A DNA stretch of 64,000 nt, from positions 1 to 64,000 of the forward strand of contig VMRY01000003.1 in NCBI GenBank assembly GCA_007713595.1, in the 5' to 3' direction. Source of the DNA: Sedimenticola thiotaurini. Its GTDB lineage: Bacteria > Pseudomonadota > Gammaproteobacteria > Chromatiales > Chromatiaceae. Shown here in pieces: positions 28,227-37,921 of the stretch. Position numbers and translations under genes: made by a program. Positions within the stretch are counted from its first letter, which is position 1; the number at the start of each line of letters is the position of its first letter. The notes under the pieces were generated by a model. It ran no database searches. It saw only the letters and a list, made by a program, of their open reading frames with translations, and was not told the DNA's origin.

Positions 28227-29209
28227 GTAACCCTAAAGATATTAATGCCCCTTCCCGCGCTACACCTGAAACCCACCAGCGTGGTAGCGAAAAGCTGGCT
28301 AGAATTCCTGTCAAGGTGGAGCAGACCCAGGTCATGCCACGCAAACCGTCATGGATCAGGGTAAAGATGCCCACCGGCGAGCGGGTGAATGAGATAAAGA
28401 AGATTCTGCGTCAGAGCAACCTCAGCTCTGTCTGTGAAGAGGCCGCCTGCCCCAATCTGGGTGAATGTTTCAGCCATGGCACTGCTACCTTCATGATCAT
28501 GGGCGACATCTGCACCCGGCGCTGCCCCTTCTGTGATGTAGCACACGGCAAGCCACTGCCACTGGATCAAAACGAACCGACTGAACTGGCTGAAGCGGTC
28601 AGGGCGATGCGCCTGCGCTATGTGGTCATCACATCGGTTGACCGGGATGATCTGCGGGATGGTGGGGCTGGACACTTTGTCGCCTGTATTGAAGCAGTGC
28701 GCAAAACCAATCCGGATACCCAGATTGAGATCCTGGTGCCCGACTTCAGGGGACGCATCAGTGTTGCAATCGATATGTTTGATCAGATACAGCCGGATGT
28801 GTTCAATCATAATCTGGAGACCATCCCCAGACTCTACCGACAGGCCAGACCAGGTGCGGATTATCAGGGATCACTTGATTTACTGGCACAATTCAAACAA
28901 CGCCATCCACAGGTTAAAACCAAATCAGGACTGATGCTTGGACTGGGAGAGAGCAATGATGAGGTGCTTGCAGTCATGCAGGACCTGCGCGACCATAACG
29001 TCAACATGTTAACCTTAGGTCAATACCTGCAACCGAGCCGGGATCACTTGGCGGTTGAACGGTTTGTAACACCAATGGAGTTCGATCAATTGCGCCAAGA
29101 GGGAGAAGCCATGGGCTTTTCCAATGTAGCCAGCGGTCCTATGGTGCGGTCATCCTACCATGCCGATCTACAGGCTAACCCCCTATTGAATCAGAGTCAC
29201 AAGGAGTAA
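28223..29209 (+). CDS. lipA: Lipoyl synthase
   Basis: Radical SAM enzyme that inserts two sulfur atoms into protein-bound octanoyl groups. The auxiliary cluster motif is [12 protein letters not shown] (CX4CX5C), and the radical SAM motif is [10 protein letters not shown] (CX3CX2C). RSSYHAD near the C-terminus holds the conserved Arg-Ser of the auxiliary cluster. At 328 residues it is normal, with a polar N-terminal extension of about 40 residues. The ATG overlaps the lipB stop. Confidence 0.98.
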   Translation: MSNPKDINAPSRATPETHQRGSEKLARIPVKVEQTQVMPRKPSWIRVKMPTGERVNEIKKILRQSNLSSVCEEAACPNLGECFSHGTATFMIMGDICTRRCPFCDVAHGKPLPLDQNEPTELAEAVRAMRLRYVVITSVDRDDLRDGGAGHFVACIEAVRKTNPDTQIEILVPDFRGRISVAIDMFDQIQPDVFNHNLETIPRLYRQARPGADYQGSLDLLAQFKQRHPQVKTKSGLMLGLGESNDEVLAVMQDLRDHNVNMLTLGQYLQPSRDHLAVERFVTPMEFDQLRQEGEAMGFSNVASGPMVRSSYHADLQANPLLNQSHKE

Positions 29210-29211
29210 GC

Positions 29212-29970
29212 ATGAGTCAAGAGATCGTCTGGACCCTCAAAACCCTGGTACTGCCACCGGGCGTTTTGATTCTATTGATGCTCGTTGGACTCATCATGGT
29301 CAGGCGCTTGGCCGGCAAATTTCTGCTGCTGATCAGCCTGGCCAGCCTCTATCTCCTCTCTACTGCATTTTTATCCAAGCAGCTCATGGGCACTCTGGAG
29401 ATTGTACCCGCCCTGACCGATGCGCAAATCAGCAGTACAGATGCCCAGGCCATTGTGGTGCTGGGCGCAGGCCGACGCGAAGCAGCACCCGAGTATGGAC
29501 TGCAGGATACTGTTAACGCATTACACCTCGAACGGTTACGCTATGCCGCCTGGCTCTCGAAGAAGAGTCGGCTACCCCTCATAACCAGCGGTGGAACCCC
29601 AAGGAGTAACGGCCCCAGCGAGGCCATAATGGCGCGCGAGATACTGGAAAAGGAGTTTGGATCAACCGTTCTGTTTGCCGAGGAGCAAAGCCGGACGACC
29701 CGGGATGAGGCACTGATCCTAAAAGGGATGCTGGAAAAACGAGGTATCCGCAAGATCCTCCTGGTAACCCACGCCTGGCACATGCTCCGTTCACTGGATG
29801 TATTTGAAGCAGCCGGCATTTCAGTTACCCCGGCACCGATGGGATTTGCTCATAAGAGGTCAAGCAGCAGCTCTTACTTCGACTGGTTACCTAGCGCTCA
29901 TTCACTTCAGAACAGCTATTATGCGCTTCATGAGCAGTTGGGAAGAATCTGGTACCGTCTTCTCGGCTGA
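29212..29970 (+). CDS. ElyC/SanA/YdcF-family (DUF218) membrane protein
   Basis: A 252-residue protein with two N-terminal membrane helices (VLILLMLVGLIMV and FLLLISLASLYLLSTAF) and a periplasmic DUF218 domain. The DUF218 motifs are IVVLGAGRR, PLITSGGTPRSNGPSEA, EQSRTTRDEALI and LLVTHAWHMLRS. ElyC of E. coli, same architecture, affects lipid II/undecaprenyl carrier use in envelope biogenesis. The gene begins 2 bases after the lipA stop, so it is probably co-transcribed. The biochemical activity is not established from sequence. Confidence 0.85.
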   Translation: MSQEIVWTLKTLVLPPGVLILLMLVGLIMVRRLAGKFLLLISLASLYLLSTAFLSKQLMGTLEIVPALTDAQISSTDAQAIVVLGAGRREAAPEYGLQDTVNALHLERLRYAAWLSKKSRLPLITSGGTPRSNGPSEAIMAREILEKEFGSTVLFAEEQSRTTRDEALILKGMLEKRGIRKILLVTHAWHMLRSLDVFEAAGISVTPAPMGFAHKRSSSSSYFDWLPSAHSLQNSYYALHEQLGRIWYRLLG

Positions 29971-29995
29971 GGTGGGCATAACCCAAAGCCTGCTA

Positions 29996-30811
29996 TCAGC
30001 GGAACGCTTCCGGCAGGCGCTCAACTGATACAGCCTGCGGCCATAATCGCTTGATCTGAACCGACAACGGCCCTGGGTCTCCGCTACTCCAGAAACCAGG
30101 CTCTCCAGCCCTGGCAGCATCTGCCAACAGTCCCAGTCCATGCAGCCGACGCTGCAGTTCCAGGGCAATGGCCTCACCTGTATCGATCAACTCGACAGTC
30201 GGGCCTGCCACATCACGCACAACAGAAGCCAAAAAGGGGTAATGCGTACAACCGAGCACCAGGGTATCGGCGCCACGTCGGATCAAGGGCTCAACTGCCG
30301 CAGCCACTAAAGTGCGAGTCAATTCTGAGTGCAGCTCACCCCGCTCGACCTGCTCCACCCAGCCATGGCAGGGCTGCACAATAACCTGCTGTGACTCACC
30401 ATGGGTTGCCACCAGACGTTGGAATTTTTCACTGCCCAGGGTTCCTTCCGTAGCCAGCACACCGATAACACCGCTTCGACTCTGGCTTATTGCCGGCTTC
30501 ACACCAGGCTCAACACCTATCACGGGCAAGTTAAACTCGTTTCTTAGCGTTGCTATAGCGGCGGCCGTAGCAGTATTACAGGCCACCACAATCGACTTGA
30601 CCCCTTGTTCAATCAAAAATCGGCTGATTGTGCGCGTACGCGTCGTGACATAGGCAGATGATTTTGGGCCATAAGGCAGGTGTCCATTATCGGCTACGTA
30701 GATGAGTGATTCGGCTGGAAGATGCTGATGGATATGGCTCAGTATCGAGAGCCCACCCACTCCGGAATCAAAAACACCGATCGGTGCAAAACGGTCAGGA
30801 CTAGTCATCAT
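29996..30811 (-). CDS. murI: Glutamate racemase
   Basis: Makes D-glutamate for the second residue of the peptidoglycan stem peptide. IGVFDSGVGGLSIL opens the protein. The two catalytic Cys residues are in VVACNTATA and VLGCTHYPF. At 271 residues from the ATG at 30811 it is normal; an adjacent ATG (30808) is equally possible. Its start overlaps the end of fxsA, so it is coupled to it. The gene is convergent with the ElyC-like gene. Confidence 0.96.
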   Translation of the reverse strand: MMTSPDRFAPIGVFDSGVGGLSILSHIHQHLPAESLIYVADNGHLPYGPKSSAYVTTRTRTISRFLIEQGVKSIVVACNTATAAAIATLRNEFNLPVIGVEPGVKPAISQSRSGVIGVLATEGTLGSEKFQRLVATHGESQQVIVQPCHGWVEQVERGELHSELTRTLVAAAVEPLIRRGADTLVLGCTHYPFLASVVRDVAGPTVELIDTGEAIALELQRRLHGLGLLADAARAGEPGFWSSGDPGPLSVQIKRLWPQAVSVERLPEAFR

Positions 30812-31244
30812 CCCGGCGAAATTCACCTTCGATAACCCGGTGTTCATTCGTTTCTGTTGACTCCGCCCCAGCAACTGGGCGAATAGTGCCTGAGCGTTTC
30901 AGAAACCATACAATCATTGCCCGGCGGATCGGGGGTACAAGAGCAAGAAAACCAAACAGATCGGTAAAGAAGCCCGGTAATAGCAGCAGTATGCCACTTA
31001 ACAGCAGAACTACACCCTCCAGCATCTCAACCGCTGGCACCTCGCCACGATCCATACCCGCACGCACACGCATCGCCGTTGAGAAGCCCTGAATACGCAC
31101 CAGCAAACCACCCAGTACAGCGGTAAAGATCGTAAGGGTGATGGTTGGGAGGGCGCCAATCTGGGAACCAACTTCAATAAGGAAATAGAGCTCGACCAGT
31201 GGAATACCGACAAACAGCAGGAGTATAAGGGCTAAAGGATTCAT
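30801..31244 (-). CDS. fxsA: FxsA-family membrane protein
   Basis: A 147-residue inner-membrane protein with hydrophobic segments LALILLLFVGIPLVELYFLI, TITLTIFTAVLGGLLVRI and VVLLLSGILLLLPGFFTDLFG. E. coli FxsA overproduction blocks phage T7 exclusion by the F plasmid; the native role is unclear. VRIQGFSTAMRVRAGMDRGE and PGFFTDLFGFLALVPPIR are family motifs. The chosen ATG (31244) gives the usual start MNPLALI; the frame extends to 31268. The C-terminal tail is polar and acidic, and its stop lies inside the murI start. Confidence 0.92.
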   Translation of the reverse strand: MNPLALILLLFVGIPLVELYFLIEVGSQIGALPTITLTIFTAVLGGLLVRIQGFSTAMRVRAGMDRGEVPAVEMLEGVVLLLSGILLLLPGFFTDLFGFLALVPPIRRAMIVWFLKRSGTIRPVAGAESTETNEHRVIEGEFRRDDD

Positions 31245-31342
31245 GGACGCAGAGCTTACGCCCCGCAACCATACGATTCAAGAGAGCAGCCCAGGTCACT
31301 TTTGTTTTTGCGCGTTTACAAGCAATCCTGTATCTTCCGCCC

Positions 31343-31681
31343 ATGCCCGTGGACAAGCTTCTGATTTATTGTACCTGCCCCGACCGGGCAAGCGCCGACA
31401 GGATCGCCGGCCACCTGGTCACTGAACGACTTGCCGCTTGTGTGACTATCACTGCGCCGGTCGTTTCAGTTTACACCTGGCAGGAAAAGCTTGAGACGAC
31501 GGAGGAGTACCTGCTGCTGATCAAGACCAGCCAATCGCGTTACACCGAGCTGGAGCAGGCCATTCTATCCGTCCATCCCTATGAACTTCCGGAGATCATT
31601 GCAGTCCCTATAGCACAGGGGCTGCCAGCCTATCTCCACTGGATCGATGAATGCACAGAACCACAACAAAAAACTCAATAA
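31343..31681 (+). CDS. cutA: Divalent-cation tolerance protein CutA
   Basis: A trimeric PII-like protein of 112 residues. IYCTCPDRASADRIAGHLVTERLAACV at the N-terminus (with the Cys pair) and LLLIKTSQSRY...HPYELPEIIAVPI are diagnostic. Its physiological role is disputed beyond copper tolerance in E. coli. It is coupled to dsbD by a 31-base overlap, the same cutA-dsbD order as E. coli. Confidence 0.95.
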   Translation: MPVDKLLIYCTCPDRASADRIAGHLVTERLAACVTITAPVVSVYTWQEKLETTEEYLLLIKTSQSRYTELEQAILSVHPYELPEIIAVPIAQGLPAYLHWIDECTEPQQKTQ

Positions 31682-33978
31682 TCATCCTGCTACTCCTGCT
31701 CCTTTTACCCGGTTTGGCAGCACCCCAATCTGAAGCCGATTATTTGCTTCCCCAAGAGGCCTTTAGACTGTCTGCCGAGGCAGAGGGTCCAAACGCCGTT
31801 CGGGTCACTTGGCAGATTGCTGAAGGCTATTACCTCTACCGCAGCAAGATCAAACTGACCAGCGATTCAGACGATATTGTCCTTGGTATGGCACAGTTTC
31901 CAACAGGAAAGATAAAGCAGGATCAGTATTTCGGTGACATGGAGGTGTATCGAAATAGCGCCTCTATTTTGCTTCCTATTGAGCGGAATGCAGAGTCAGG
32001 GAACACGCTAAAACTAAAGACCGTCTCTCAAGGCTGTGCCGATGCCGGACTCTGTTACCCGCCACAGAAGGAAAGCCTCACCGTCCAACTGCCTCCCGTT
32101 CCTCCGCCAGCATCCACATCGGCACTCTCTTCCCTGGGAAATCTTGGTGAGACCCTGGGCATGGGACAGGATGATGAGATCCTTACCCCTGAACAGGCCT
32201 ATCAACTTACCGCCCAGGTGGAACAGCCTGATCGTATCAGACTGCTCTGGCAAATTGCTGATGGCACCTATCTCTATCAGGACAAACTCAAGATAGAGTT
32301 GGAAACAGTAGATGGCATTCAACTGCTGCCGTACCAACTTCCCCAGGCAGAGATCAAACAGAACGCCCTCCGTCCAGATGGCTCCCTGGGCGATCTACCG
32401 GTGTACCACAATGAGATTGACCTGCCCCTTTCATTGACCCGGACTTCAGCAGCCGCAACAGATATCACACTGACTGTTGCCTATCAGGGCTGCGCCGAGG
32501 CCGGCGTATGCTATCCACCCATTCGTAAAAAGGTTTCACTGTCACTGCCTGCAATGCCGGCAGATTCAACTGGCTCCAGCGCACTTCAGCAGGCGCAGCA
32601 GGCGCTGATCGCAAGCCAGAGCGCCAGCGAGCCGCGCGTACAATCACTGAAAGTAGCCGAGGCCCCCATGGTCTCAGAGCTGGATGAGATCGCCTCAACA
32701 CTGGCCGGTGGCAGTACCTGGCTGGTGATACTGGTCTTCTTTGGCCTGGGACTGGCCCTCTCACTCACTCCTTGTGTTTTCCCAATGATCCCCATTCTTT
32801 CGGGCATTATTGCCGGACAAGGCAGCAGTCTGACAACAAAAAAAGCCTTTGTGCTGTCGCTGGTCTATGTGCTGGCAATGTCTATAACCTACACAGTGGC
32901 TGGTGTATTGGCCGGTATGTTTGGACAGAATCTGCAGGCGGCATTCCAGAATCCCTGGATACTCAGCTTCTTCGCACTGATATTTGTATTACTGGCACTC
33001 TCCATGTTCGGTTTCTACGAGTTGCAACTGCCCAGTCGCTGGCAGAGCAGACTGGCTGAAACCAGTAACAAACAGTCGGGTGGCAGTCTCACCGGCGTCG
33101 CAATCATGGGCTTCCTCTCGGCACTCATCGTCGGCCCCTGCGTCGCACCACCGCTTGCCGGGGCGCTGATCTATATCGGCCAGACAGGTGATGCACTGTT
33201 GGGCGGTCTGGCGCTGTTTGCCCTCGCTATGGGAATGGGCGCCCCACTGATTATTATTGGCACCTCCGCTGGAAAATACCTGCCTAGAGCGGGGAGTTGG
33301 ATGGATCGTGTCAAGGCTGTTTTCGGTGTAGGCATGCTGGCTGTTGCGATCATTATGCTGGAGCGTATCTTGCCGCCCGCTTCTGCCCTGTTCCTCTGGG
33401 GTATGCTTCTGGTTATCAGCGCCATCTATCTTGGTGCCCTGGGAGAGCTGGCGGTTGAGGCATCAGGCTGGGACCGCTTATGGAAAGGCCTGGGCGTTGT
33501 GGTACTGATCTATGGCGCCCTGATGCTGGTGGGTGCAGCCGCCGGAGGCAAAGACACCATACAGCCACTTAGAGGCCTGATGCCGTCTATTGGACAGAGC
33601 GAGGCATCACACCTCCAGTTCAGGCGTATCAAGACCGTGGCCGATCTGGAGCGGGAAGTGGACACGGCCAGTGCAGCTGGAAAACCCGTGATGCTGGACT
33701 TCTATGCTGACTGGTGCGTCTCCTGCAAAGAGATGGAACGCTACACCTTCAGTGATCCGAAGGTTATTGCGGCGCTTGCGGGAGCCGTGTTACTGCAGGC
33801 CGATGTGACTGCCAATGATGATCAGGACATTGCACTTTTACAGGGGCACTTCGGTTTACCGGGACCACCCAGTATCATGTTCTACGGTAGCGATGGAAAG
33901 GAGCGTAAAAACTACCGCGTCGTCGGATTCAAAGGTGCCGATGAGTTTGCCAATCATGTCAGGAACGCGTTGCAATGA
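31651..33978 (+). CDS. dsbD: Thiol:disulfide interchange protein DsbD with two N-terminal alpha domains
   Basis: Moves electrons from cytoplasmic thioredoxin across the inner membrane to periplasmic oxidoreductases. After a signal peptide there are two successive DsbD-alpha domains (about 30-145 and 170-305). Each ends in a cysteine pair: GCADAGLCYPP and GCAEAGVCYPP. The membrane domain (about 350-600) has the two redox Cys in LTPCVFPMIP and VGPCVAPPLAG, and the C-terminal thioredoxin domain has DWCVSCKEME. The length of 775 against 565 in E. coli is explained by the duplicated alpha domain and linker. It overlaps cutA and the next gene. Confidence 0.95.
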   Translation: MHRTTTKNSIIILLLLLLLPGLAAPQSEADYLLPQEAFRLSAEAEGPNAVRVTWQIAEGYYLYRSKIKLTSDSDDIVLGMAQFPTGKIKQDQYFGDMEVYRNSASILLPIERNAESGNTLKLKTVSQGCADAGLCYPPQKESLTVQLPPVPPPASTSALSSLGNLGETLGMGQDDEILTPEQAYQLTAQVEQPDRIRLLWQIADGTYLYQDKLKIELETVDGIQLLPYQLPQAEIKQNALRPDGSLGDLPVYHNEIDLPLSLTRTSAAATDITLTVAYQGCAEAGVCYPPIRKKVSLSLPAMPADSTGSSALQQAQQALIASQSASEPRVQSLKVAEAPMVSELDEIASTLAGGSTWLVILVFFGLGLALSLTPCVFPMIPILSGIIAGQGSSLTTKKAFVLSLVYVLAMSITYTVAGVLAGMFGQNLQAAFQNPWILSFFALIFVLLALSMFGFYELQLPSRWQSRLAETSNKQSGGSLTGVAIMGFLSALIVGPCVAPPLAGALIYIGQTGDALLGGLALFALAMGMGAPLIIIGTSAGKYLPRAGSWMDRVKAVFGVGMLAVAIIMLERILPPASALFLWGMLLVISAIYLGALGELAVEASGWDRLWKGLGVVVLIYGALMLVGAAAGGKDTIQPLRGLMPSIGQSEASHLQFRRIKTVADLEREVDTASAAGKPVMLDFYADWCVSCKEMERYTFSDPKVIAALAGAVLLQADVTANDDQDIALLQGHFGLPGPPSIMFYGSDGKERKNYRVVGFKGADEFANHVRNALQ

Positions 33979-34496
33979 ATTACCAATCAGCCGTAAAACT
34001 GCTTCTCATTCCACTGTTTGCTGGATGGCTGACAGCCTGCGAGCAGGAGAAGCCGAAACTCAACCTGGCTGGAAAGGCTGAGACACAACTACCTGCATTC
34101 AGTTTCGCGGATTTGGACGGTGTTCAACGCAGTAGCACTGAATGGAAAGGAAAAGTTCTGGTAGTTAACTACTGGGCAACCTGGTGCCCCCCTTGCAGAA
34201 AAGAGATGCCGCTGTTTATTGAAACCCAGAAGGCCTATGGCGACAAAGGGGTTCAATTTGTCGGTATTGCTATCGATGACCCCCATATGGTGCAGGATTT
34301 TGTCGATGTGTTTGATATCAGCTTTCCAATACTGCTTGGCAACGCCGATGCAATTAAGCTCTCCAACCGAATGGGGAATCGATTTGACTCACTTCCTTTT
34401 ACTGCCATCTTCGATCAATCTGGCAAGACACGCTATGTCCAGGCCGGTGAAATGACCCAAGATCAGCTAAATAAACAGCTGATCCCCTTGTTATAA
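33975..34496 (+). CDS. TlpA-like thioredoxin-fold lipoprotein
   Basis: A 173-residue lipoprotein of the TlpA/ResA/DsbE group. The signal peptide ends in the lipobox LTAC. The thioredoxin motif WCPPC is in VVNYWATWCPPCRKEMPLF (about residue 60). The later conserved Pro is in FDSLPFTAIFDQSGKTR. It overlaps dsbD by ATGA, so DsbD likely supplies its electrons. Possible jobs include reduction of apocytochrome c or general periplasmic thiol reduction; none can be chosen from sequence. Confidence 0.9.
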   Translation: MNYQSAVKLLLIPLFAGWLTACEQEKPKLNLAGKAETQLPAFSFADLDGVQRSSTEWKGKVLVVNYWATWCPPCRKEMPLFIETQKAYGDKGVQFVGIAIDDPHMVQDFVDVFDISFPILLGNADAIKLSNRMGNRFDSLPFTAIFDQSGKTRYVQAGEMTQDQLNKQLIPLL

Positions 34497-34706
34497 ACAC
34501 CACAAAAAGCCCTTAATCCACAACCAGACTACCTTCCGGGCAAAGTAGTATATTATTTCCCGTTATATTTTCGCCAAACGTGATGTGATCTTCGTTAAAA
34601 TCTGGACAAACTGATTCAGCTCGGTCAAAATTCCACAAACTCGAGCAATAAAGCAGTAAACTCAGCGTGCATTCAACAGCACTCGCCACCTGTTAGGTAA
34701 TCAAGC

Positions 34707-35147
34707 ATGGCAACCATTCTGGTATTGAACGGACCCAACCTAAATCTTTTAGGGACCCGGGAGCCTGAGCTATATGGACACGAAACTCTGGATGATATTG
34801 AGGATCGACTGCATCACCTGACAAAGGGTGCCGGGCACAGTCTTACTTTCACCCAGAGCAATGCCGAGTTCGAGCTTATTGAACGCATCCATCAAGCCCG
34901 GGATGAAGAGATTGCTTTCATTATCTTTAACCCGGCAGCCTTTACCCACACCAGCGTGGCACTGCGTGACGCCCTGCTGGGTGTCAATATCCCCTTTATA
35001 GAGGTGCATCTCTCAAACGTTCATGCCCGTGAAGCCTTTAGAAAGCACTCCTATTTTTCCGACATCGCTGAAGGCGTGATTAGCGGCCTCGGGGTGCAGA
35101 GCTATGAGCTCGCACTCGCTGCCGCACTCAAACGCCTCAGCTCTTAA
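34707..35147 (+). CDS. aroQ: 3-dehydroquinate dehydratase, type II
   Basis: Third step of the shikimate pathway. The flexible lid and N-terminus are [21 protein letters not shown] (with the catalytic Tyr and Arg). [18 protein letters not shown] and [18 protein letters not shown] carry the Asn, His and Arg residues. Length 146 is normal. A 210-bp leader without genes precedes it. aroQ-accB-accC is a common operon in gammaproteobacteria. Confidence 0.97.
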   Translation: MATILVLNGPNLNLLGTREPELYGHETLDDIEDRLHHLTKGAGHSLTFTQSNAEFELIERIHQARDEEIAFIIFNPAAFTHTSVALRDALLGVNIPFIEVHLSNVHAREAFRKHSYFSDIAEGVISGLGVQSYELALAAALKRLSS

Positions 35148-35173
35148 CCAATGAAACAGGATCTATAGTCACA

Positions 35174-35623
35174 ATGGATATCCGAAAAGTAAAAAAACTG
35201 ATCGAACTCATCGAAGAGTCCGATGTTGCAGAAATTGAGATTCACGAGGGAGAAGAGTCTGTACGCATCAGTCGTTCCAGCTCATCCGCACCCATGATGA
35301 CCTTTGCCGCACCTCAGGCACCTGTCGCCGCTGCGGCTGCCGCACCGGCCTACCATGAACCAGCCAAAGAGGCTGTCGCTGAAATCACTGGCCATCAGAT
35401 TCTTTCACCGATGGTCGGCACCTTCTATCGCGCCCCCACACCTACCTCCAAGCACTTCGTTGAGGTTGGACAGCATGTCAATGTGGGCGAGACCCTCTGC
35501 ATCATCGAGGCGATGAAGATCCTGAACCAGATTGAGAGTGACAAGTCCGGCGTAATCACCCAGATCCTGGTGGACAACGGCCAACCGGTGGAATACAACG
35601 AGCCACTGTTCATCGTTGAGTAA
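35174..35623 (+). CDS. accB: Acetyl-CoA carboxylase biotin carboxyl carrier protein
   Basis: Carries the carboxyl-biotin between AccC and AccAD in malonyl-CoA synthesis. An N-terminal dimerisation helix ([20 protein letters not shown]) and an Ala/Pro-rich linker precede the biotinyl domain. The biotinylated Lys is in [12 protein letters not shown] (about residue 115). The thumb is in [18 protein letters not shown]. Length 149 is normal. It precedes accC by 13 bases. Confidence 0.98.
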   Translation: MDIRKVKKLIELIEESDVAEIEIHEGEESVRISRSSSSAPMMTFAAPQAPVAAAAAAPAYHEPAKEAVAEITGHQILSPMVGTFYRAPTPTSKHFVEVGQHVNVGETLCIIEAMKILNQIESDKSGVITQILVDNGQPVEYNEPLFIVE

Positions 35624-35636
35624 GGGCCCTGTTGCT

Positions 35637-36977
35637 ATGATCGAAAAAATCGTCATCGCCAATCGGGGCGAAATCGCACTCCGAATCCTCCGCGCCTGTC
35701 GTGAACTCGGCATTAAGACCGTTGCCGTTCACTCTGAAGCAGACCGGGATCTTAAACATGTTCGCCTGGCAGATGAAACCGTCTGCATCGGACCCGCGCC
35801 CTCCGCCGGCAGTTACCTGCAGATCCATTCAATCATCAGTGCTGCCGAGGTCACGGATGCCGTAGCTATCCACCCCGGCTATGGCTTTTTATCCGAGAAT
35901 GCCGACTTTGCTGAACGTGTCGAAGAGAGTGGGTTTATCTTTATCGGCCCCAAACCCGAAACCATCCGCATGATGGGTGACAAGATCACTGCTATCGAGG
36001 CCATGAAGGCGGCCGGTGTGCCCTGTGTTCCCGGATCAGATGGCCCACTGGATAGTAACGACGCACGAACCATCAGACTCGCTGAAGAGATTGGCTACCC
36101 GGTTATTATCAAGGCAGCCGGTGGTGGAGGTGGCCGTGGCATGCGCGTCGTCCACTCTGAAGCAACCCTGCTGAATGCTATCTCCCTGACCAAGGCCGAG
36201 GCAGGATCTGCCTTTGGCAACGATACTGTCTACATGGAAAAGTACCTGGAAAACCCTCGCCATGTGGAGTTTCAGGTTCTGGCAGACACCCACGGTAACG
36301 CCATCCATCTTGGCGAGCGGGACTGCTCCATGCAACGTCGTCATCAAAAAGTTGTGGAGGAAGCACCCGCCCCTGGCATCTCGGAAGAGCTGCGTAACAG
36401 ACTGGGAGAGCGATGCGCCGAGGCCTGTCGGACTATTGGCTATCGCGGGGCAGGCACTTTTGAATTCCTCTATGAAAATGGCGAATTCTACTTCATCGAA
36501 ATGAACACGCGCATTCAGGTCGAACACCCTGTCACCGAGATGATTACCGGCGTCGATATCGTCGCGGAACAACTGCGTATAGCGGCAGGTGAAGCACTCG
36601 CCTACAAGCAATCCGATATCATCATACGCGGCCATGCTATCGAGTGCCGGATCAACGCTGAAGACCCTGACACCTTTATGCCCTGTCCCGGCAATATCAC
36701 TCATCTGCACATTCCAGGCGGCCCCGGAATTCGAGTCGACACCCACATCTATGACGGCTATCGGGTACCCCCTCACTACGACTCCATGATTGGCAAACTC
36801 ATTGCCCATGGAGAGACCCGTGAATCGGCAGTTGCCAGGATGAAGACCGCCCTCTCTGAGATGGTCATCGACGGCATCAAGACCAACATCCCTCTGCAAC
36901 AGCGCATCATGCGGGATGAGGCCTTTGCAAAAGGCGGAGCCAATATTCACTACCTGGAAAAGAAACTGGGTATTTAA
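35637..36977 (+). CDS. accC: Acetyl-CoA carboxylase biotin carboxylase
   Basis: ATP-dependent carboxylation of BCCP biotin. [20 protein letters not shown] is the classic N-terminus. The glycine-rich ATP loop is [14 protein letters not shown], and the catalytic core is [16 protein letters not shown]. Length 446 matches E. coli (449). The frame is open back to a TTG at 35616 inside accB, but the ATG at 35637 gives the family start. Confidence 0.98.
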   Translation: MIEKIVIANRGEIALRILRACRELGIKTVAVHSEADRDLKHVRLADETVCIGPAPSAGSYLQIHSIISAAEVTDAVAIHPGYGFLSENADFAERVEESGFIFIGPKPETIRMMGDKITAIEAMKAAGVPCVPGSDGPLDSNDARTIRLAEEIGYPVIIKAAGGGGGRGMRVVHSEATLLNAISLTKAEAGSAFGNDTVYMEKYLENPRHVEFQVLADTHGNAIHLGERDCSMQRRHQKVVEEAPAPGISEELRNRLGERCAEACRTIGYRGAGTFEFLYENGEFYFIEMNTRIQVEHPVTEMITGVDIVAEQLRIAAGEALAYKQSDIIIRGHAIECRINAEDPDTFMPCPGNITHLHIPGGPGIRVDTHIYDGYRVPPHYDSMIGKLIAHGETRESAVARMKTALSEMVIDGIKTNIPLQQRIMRDEAFAKGGANIHYLEKKLGI

Positions 36978-37027
36978 CGCACAATATGTCAGGGCAGCAG
37001 CGTCCGCCCTGACAACCGGAGCAATCG

Positions 37028-37909
37028 ATGCCCTGGATACAGGCCCATCTCACTACCAGCAAAGAACAGGCCCCGCTGATCGAACTGCTGTTCGAAAATC
37101 TCGGCGCACTCTCCACTACCCTGGAGGATGCCGAGGACGAACCACTCCTGGAGCCCAAGCCAGGGGAGGCGCCGATCTGGAAAGTAACCCGAATAACCGG
37201 GCTTTTTGATGGCGATATCAATTCTGATGAACTGCGAAATCAAATCAATCACACCCTGAACAGTGACGTCACACCAACACTGGAGCTTGAGGTGCTGGAG
37301 GATCAGGAGTGGGAACGAGCCTGGCTGGATAACTTTCATGCCATGTCGTTTGGCAGTCGACTCTGGATCTGTCCACAAGGCAAGCAGCCGGATCAAGAGG
37401 GTGCCGTTGTCGTCGAACTGGATCCTGGACTCGCCTTTGGCACCGGCACCCACCCCACCACAGGACTCTGCCTGCAGTGGCTGGACCGCACACCACTCGA
37501 GGGACTGGAGTTGATCGACTTTGGCTGCGGCTCTGGCATTCTCGCAGTCGCAGCACTCAAACTGGGTGCCCAGCGCGTCTACGCCACTGACCATGACCCC
37601 CAGGCAATGCAGGCCAGTGAAGCGAACGCCATCAAGAACCGTGTTAGCGACCGACTGCAGCTTTGCGGAAGCAGGGAGCAACTCCCTCCTCGACCCGTGG
37701 ACATTGTACTGGCCAATATTCTCGCTGGCACCCTGGTTGAGCTGGAAGAGCACATCGCGAGCCTCACGAAAACCGGCGGCAGAGTTGTTCTCTCCGGCAT
37801 ACTGAGCGAACAGGCCGAGCGAGTAAGTAACTGCTACACTAGCCACTTTGACATGGCCCCACCGATCCAGCAGGAGGAGTGGATTTTACTGGAAGGCGTG
37901 AAGCGCTGA
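37028..37909 (+). CDS. prmA: Ribosomal protein L11 methyltransferase
   Basis: Trimethylates several amino groups of ribosomal protein L11. The N-terminal substrate-recognition domain (MPWIQAHLTTSKEQAPLIE) is followed by the catalytic domain with AFGTGTHPTTGLCLQWL, SAM motif IDFGCGSGILAVAALKLGA and DIVLANILAGTLVEL. Length 293 is normal. It lies between accC and the DUF3426 gene. Confidence 0.96.
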   Translation: MPWIQAHLTTSKEQAPLIELLFENLGALSTTLEDAEDEPLLEPKPGEAPIWKVTRITGLFDGDINSDELRNQINHTLNSDVTPTLELEVLEDQEWERAWLDNFHAMSFGSRLWICPQGKQPDQEGAVVVELDPGLAFGTGTHPTTGLCLQWLDRTPLEGLELIDFGCGSGILAVAALKLGAQRVYATDHDPQAMQASEANAIKNRVSDRLQLCGSREQLPPRPVDIVLANILAGTLVELEEHIASLTKTGGRVVLSGILSEQAERVSNCYTSHFDMAPPIQQEEWILLEGVKR

Positions 37910-37921
37910 ACGGGACTCAAC

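Noticed and set aside
36036-36950. Long minus-strand open frame (304 codons) opposite accC
   Set aside because: The plus strand is unmistakably accC, and the antisense frame has no ribosome binding site and no recognisable protein pattern. It is a codon-bias shadow.
36989-37846. Long minus-strand open frame (285 codons) opposite prmA
   Set aside because: prmA is clear on the plus strand with all motifs; the antisense frame looks random.
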